A DNA stretch of 15,141 nt from an uncultured Clostridia bacterium (GTDB lineage Bacteria; Bacillota; Clostridia; Christensenellales; Aristaeellaceae): the NCBI GenBank assembly GCA_946626395.1, contig CAMOUF010000099.1:1-15141 (forward strand), given 5' to 3'. The notes under the pieces are model-generated. The model did no database searches. It saw only the letters and a list, made by a program, of their open reading frames with translations, and was not told the origin of the DNA. This document shows positions 12,513-15,141 of this stretch, in pieces. Position 1 is the stretch's first letter. Each line of letters starts with the position of its first letter. The position numbers and the translations under genes are program-made.

Positions 12513-13406
12513 ATGAAAGCATCCTATCATCTGCCGGGTTTATTTGAGTTTTACGAATTATACCGTGCCTTTCTGCCGCTGTTTCGGGAACACCGAGACT
12601 GGTTTTACGATTGGTGCGATATTGGTTCCATCTATGGCGCTCCCGCTGATTGCCTTTGGGGCGGGGGCCGGGTGGGCTTTGGGGAGGAAAGGCCCCAGAA
12701 CGCTGCAGCGCTTCTAAAGGAATACGGCATCTCCGCCCGGCTTACCTTCAGCAATTCCCTGCTCAGGCCAGAGCATCTTGCCGACAAAAAGTGCAATGCC
12801 CTGTGCGCGCTGTTTGAGCGCGGCGGAAAAACCCAGAACGGCGTGATCCTCTGTTCCGATCTTCTGCTGGATTACCTAAAGCGTCAGTATCCCGGCTTTT
12901 ATTTCGTTTCCTCCACCACCAAGGTACTGACGGAATTTGACCAGCTCAAGACGGAGCTGAGCCGCCCGGAGTTTCGCTTCGTGGTGCCGGATTTCAGGCT
13001 GAATAAAGCCTTTCCCCAGTTGAACAGCCTGCCGGATTCCCTCAAGGAAAAGGTGGAATTTCTGTGCAACGAATGCTGCTGGTTCCAATGTCCCGACAGG
13101 AAAGCGTGCTATGAAACCGTCAGCCGCAAAAGCCTGGGCGAACTCTGCCCGGAGCATTCCTGCGCCTCTCCCCTGGCCCACCGGGGCTATCGCTTTTCCG
13201 ACGCCATGAAAAACCCCGGCTTCATCGGAATTCAGGACATTCAGAACATCTATCTGCCCAGCGGCTTTTCCCATTTTAAAATCGAGGGCCGCAGCCTGGG
13301 CAGCGCTCTGATCCTGGAATTTCTGCTTTATTATATGACCAAGCCGGAGCGTCAATTGCAGGTTCGGGAAGAAATCTATTTGAGCAGTTCATTGGATTTG
13401 TTTTAA
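12513..13406 (+). CDS. U32 peptidase-like protein with clustered cysteines
   Basis: The 297-residue protein is probably a TIM-barrel of the U32 group. Evidence: an early SIYGAPADCLWGGGR loop, the sequence ARLTFSNSLL, a Cys-rich segment NECCWFQCPDRKACY (Cys188, 189, 193, 199) continuing to Cys212 and Cys217, and near the C-terminus FKIEGRSLGSALILE, which resembles the FKIEGR signature of U32 proteins. Several U32 relatives (UbiU/UbiV, the RlhA and TrhP RNA-modifying proteins) carry Fe-S clusters or hydroxylate cofactors and RNA rather than cleave peptides, so a peptidase role should not be assumed. The ribosome binding site is weak (GAGAGTG). It is the last gene of the operon and is followed by a strong hairpin. 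The exact family is uncertain. Confidence 0.65.
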   Translation: MKASYHLPGLFEFYELYRAFLPLFREHRDWFYDWCDIGSIYGAPADCLWGGGRVGFGEERPQNAAALLKEYGISARLTFSNSLLRPEHLADKKCNALCALFERGGKTQNGVILCSDLLLDYLKRQYPGFYFVSSTTKVLTEFDQLKTELSRPEFRFVVPDFRLNKAFPQLNSLPDSLKEKVEFLCNECCWFQCPDRKACYETVSRKSLGELCPEHSCASPLAHRGYRFSDAMKNPGFIGIQDIQNIYLPSGFSHFKIEGRSLGSALILEFLLYYMTKPERQLQVREEIYLSSSLDLF

Positions 13407-13455
13407 AGAAATACGAAGATTCGTGCTGTCAAGGATAAATCCCGGTCTTATTTAG

Positions 13456-13508
13456 AAAGGCGCACTTTCACCGCCTTGCCAGGTGGTGAGTAAGTGCGCC
13501 TTTCAATT
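13456..13508 (+). terminator. Long intrinsic terminator between convergent genes
   Basis: AAAGGCGCACTT (13456-13467) pairs perfectly with AAGTGCGCCTTT (13492-13503), and TCACC (13468-13472) extends the stem with GGTGA (13485-13489) across a 2-base bulge. The tail is TTTCAATTTG. It lies in the 165-base gap between convergent genes and could work in both directions, better on plus. Confidence 0.87.
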
Positions 13509-13571
13509 TGACAAACTGTAATTTGTATGATTCCTGTTTTCCTATGAGACATCTGCCCGTCAAAATGGGAT

Positions 13572-14450
13572 TCAGTTGGCTTCAGTCATATCATAAACGA
13601 ACACCTCATGGATTTCTTCGCTGTAACCTTCATAAAACCCTACAGGCATTCCGGCAACGATTCTTGCTCCCCTGTTATACAGAAGAAGGAACTGTCCACG
13701 CTCCTGATCAAACGACAGGCCTTCAATCTCTCCCTGCATAAGCACATCATCAAACGTCTTTTCCAGCAGGACGGTCCCGGTTTCCTTGCTTTGTGAAGGA
13801 TCGATCCTATACATATGGTCCGGGGCAAGGTCATCGGCATCTCCGTCATCGCTCGTTACATACAGATGCCCATCATAGCAGGCAATGCCCTGCATCCATT
13901 TGGGGCCAGGGTGAAGCTTCATCTTTCCCCTGTAATCTCCTGTATCGAGGTCATACATGTAGAGATATTCGCTGGATTCATCATCGATCCAGGAGGTCAT
14001 ATAAACTGTACGGGAATCGGGGTCAACCGCGATCCCGCTGCATTCCAGCTGGCCGGTATCGGCGCGAAAGGGGAAAACCTTCTTCAGCTTCAGCGTGTCA
14101 CCGTCATAGATGGCAACCTGAATGTTTTTCCCTTCGCCGTCCATAAAGTATTCTACGCCCAGATACAGCTCGTTGCGGTACACATCGATGTCTCCGATGT
14201 GGTTCACTTCCAATTCGTAGCCGTCAAACGGCTCCGTATTTTCCGCTACAAGGTTCCAGTCCGCATCGTATTTTGTCAGTGTCCCTGACCCGCTGACCCA
14301 GTAATACCCTCCTTCTGTGCAGATTCCCTGTCTGCCTGCAACAGGGTGCACTTCCGCCACCTCATAACGGAAACAAGAATCTGCCGCACCGCATTCCCAC
14401 AGCAGTGTCCAGGTAATCAGGCTGAGCAAAACGGCTGTGAATCTTCGCAT
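13572..14450 (-). CDS. Secreted beta-propeller-like protein
   Basis: The 292-residue protein has a signal peptide (about 1-22, cleavage near GAA-DS; no proper lipobox). A repeated strand pattern of blades follows: GYYWVSGSGTLTKYDADWN, IGDIDVYRNELYLGVE, SGIAVDPDSRTVYMTSW, MQGIACYDGHLYVTSDD, IEGLSFDQERGQFLLLYN. This fits a six- or seven-bladed propeller, and Asp-rich loops such as DDGDADD suggest Ca2+ binding. It is exported, probably to act in binding or as a lactonase-like enzyme; no active site is identified. GGAGGGAGAGGA stands just upstream of the ATG. No clear promoter is seen in the 68 bases before it, so it may be cotranscribed with the peptide deformylase gene. Base composition looks somewhat more AT-rich than the operon facing it. 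Confidence 0.8.
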   Translation of the reverse strand: MRRFTAVLLSLITWTLLWECGAADSCFRYEVAEVHPVAGRQGICTEGGYYWVSGSGTLTKYDADWNLVAENTEPFDGYELEVNHIGDIDVYRNELYLGVEYFMDGEGKNIQVAIYDGDTLKLKKVFPFRADTGQLECSGIAVDPDSRTVYMTSWIDDESSEYLYMYDLDTGDYRGKMKLHPGPKWMQGIACYDGHLYVTSDDGDADDLAPDHMYRIDPSQSKETGTVLLEKTFDDVLMQGEIEGLSFDQERGQFLLLYNRGARIVAGMPVGFYEGYSEEIHEVFVYDMTEAN

Positions 14451-14518
14451 GTTCCTCTCCCTCCGATCCCGATTTGTTGATTCAAGGTAGGTATATCACA
14501 TCAAAGAGTGTCCTAACA

Positions 14519-14929
14519 TCAAATTAAAACCCCGTCGCAGTGGTCGATTTCGTGCTGGATGATCTGGGCGGTGAAGCCTTCAAACACGCCTGTGCGGGGG
14601 CGGAAAGACTGATCCTGATAGGCCACGGTGATTTTCTGATACCGCCTGGTTTTCCTGACGCCCGCCAGGGACAGGCAGCCCTCTTCCGTTTCATAGGGGC
14701 CGGACTTTTCCGTGATCACCGGGTTTACCATGATCATCTGCATGGGCCCGTTGCAGAACACGATGACACGTTTCCTTTCCCCGATCATGTTGGCCGCCAT
14801 GCCCACGCAGCTATGGAGGTGGGCCCGCAGGGTATCCAGTAAATCGGAAATAATCTGCCGGTCCGCTTCCGTGGCGGGCTGGGATTTCTGGGCCAGAAAC
14901 AGCGGGTCATGGATGATGGGCTTGATCAT
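14519..14929 (-). CDS. def: Divergent short peptide deformylase
   Basis: The 136-residue protein would remove the formyl group from N-formylmethionine of new proteins. Motif 2 EGCLS (83-87, metal ligand Cys85) and motif 3 QHEIDH (His126, catalytic Glu127, His130) are intact. Motif 1, normally G-hydrophobic-G-hydrophobic-AAxQ, reads CVGMAANMIG: the conserved Gln, which helps stabilise the transition state, is Met48. The protein is about 25-30 residues shorter than typical enzymes and stops soon after motif 3, without the C-terminal helix. I recall similar short forms in other Clostridia, so this is probably a natural subfamily, perhaps an accessory enzyme. The ATG lies inside the end of the upstream gene with GGAGG (complement of 14936-14940) 6 bases before it. 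Confidence 0.87.
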   Translation of the reverse strand: MIKPIIHDPLFLAQKSQPATEADRQIISDLLDTLRAHLHSCVGMAANMIGERKRVIVFCNGPMQMIMVNPVITEKSGPYETEEGCLSLAGVRKTRRYQKITVAYQDQSFRPRTGVFEGFTAQIIQHEIDHCDGVLI

Positions 14930-15141
14930 TCAGCGCCTCCAGAATCATTTTCTCAAAGCTCTCGGCAAAGCGGGCGTCACCCTCGGCTGTCCGCTTGGGA
15001 GGGCCTTTCAGGTGATGCTTTCCGCTGCGGCGGGCCTTCTTGTTTAGGTGGCGGTCCATGAGCAGGCCGTCGATATTGTCATCCGAAAACCACTTGCCGC
15101 TCTGGTGAATGCACCGGGCTCCCTTGCCCAGGGCCAGTGCC
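14907..15141 (-). CDS. Unrecognised protein, C-terminal part (runs off right edge)
   Basis: An open frame enters from the right edge and stops at TGA (complement of 14907-14909), overlapping the deformylase start by 23 bases. The visible 77 residues include ALALGKGARCIHQSGKWF, DDNIDGLLMDRHLNKKARRS, and a basic stretch GKHHLKGPPKRTAEGD before a helical end FAESFEKMILEALND. The tail is Lys/Arg/His-rich. I do not recognise the family. The overlap, with the deformylase ribosome binding site inside this gene, implies one transcript and coupled translation. The start lies outside the window. Confidence 0.7.
   Translation of the reverse strand, partial: ALALGKGARCIHQSGKWFSDDNIDGLLMDRHLNKKARRSGKHHLKGPPKRTAEGDARFAESFEKMILEALNDQAHHP

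Noticed and set aside
14470..14518. Separate promoter for the beta-propeller gene
   Set aside because: Only a partial -10 (TATACC) is seen on the minus strand, with no -35 at the right distance.

Overview
The window looks like a chromosomal stretch from a spore-forming, moderately GC-rich (rough estimate upper 50s %) Gram-positive bacterium of the class Clostridia. Support: a YunB sporulation gene, strong AAGGAGG-type ribosome binding sites, sigma-A-like TTGACA/TATAAT promoters, U-tailed intrinsic terminators, and a GH27 alpha-galactosidase plus several secreted proteins typical of gut or rumen carbohydrate users. A Christensenellales-like lineage is a guess from style only; no 16S rRNA or other taxonomic marker is present.

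Layout. 1-146: the 3' end of a tRNA-Gly, a complete tRNA-Cys and a terminator. 206-2812 (minus strand): a secreted SH3b protein with its own promoter and leader, then a GH27 alpha-galactosidase overlapping a 69-residue zinc-ribbon protein. 2840-3221 (minus): a small two-CxxC zinc-ribbon protein. 3350-5576 (plus): a Rho-family gene with a strong promoter, a long leader and its own terminator. 5599-7546 (minus): a secreted protein built of about nine cysteine-containing 40-residue repeats. 7717-8391 (plus): yunB. 8488-10582 (plus): a membrane-anchored protein with Ig/CARDB-like ectodomains. 10595-13508 (plus): a compact five-gene operon (DUF2200, P-loop NTPase, zinc ribbon-DUF1801, small membrane protein, U32-like Fe-S protein). 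13572-15141 (minus): a secreted beta-propeller, a short divergent peptide deformylase, and the 3' end of an unrecognised gene running off the right edge.

The most striking item is the Rho homologue. Its RNA-binding domain is intact, and its catalytic Glu and Walker B Asp are kept. The otherwise near-invariant Walker A loop is replaced in frame by unrelated residues, and the arginine finger, the R-loop lysine and the Q-loop lysine also appear substituted. A roughly 200-residue P/Q/G/Y-rich disordered segment sits between the N-terminal helix domain and the RNA-binding domain. This suggests a non-catalytic or regulatory Rho paralogue, or a Rho with altered energetics. Other points of interest are the Cys-repeat secreted protein, a peptide deformylase lacking the motif-1 glutamine, the operon of poorly characterised genes, and several hairpins and palindromes in leaders and promoters.
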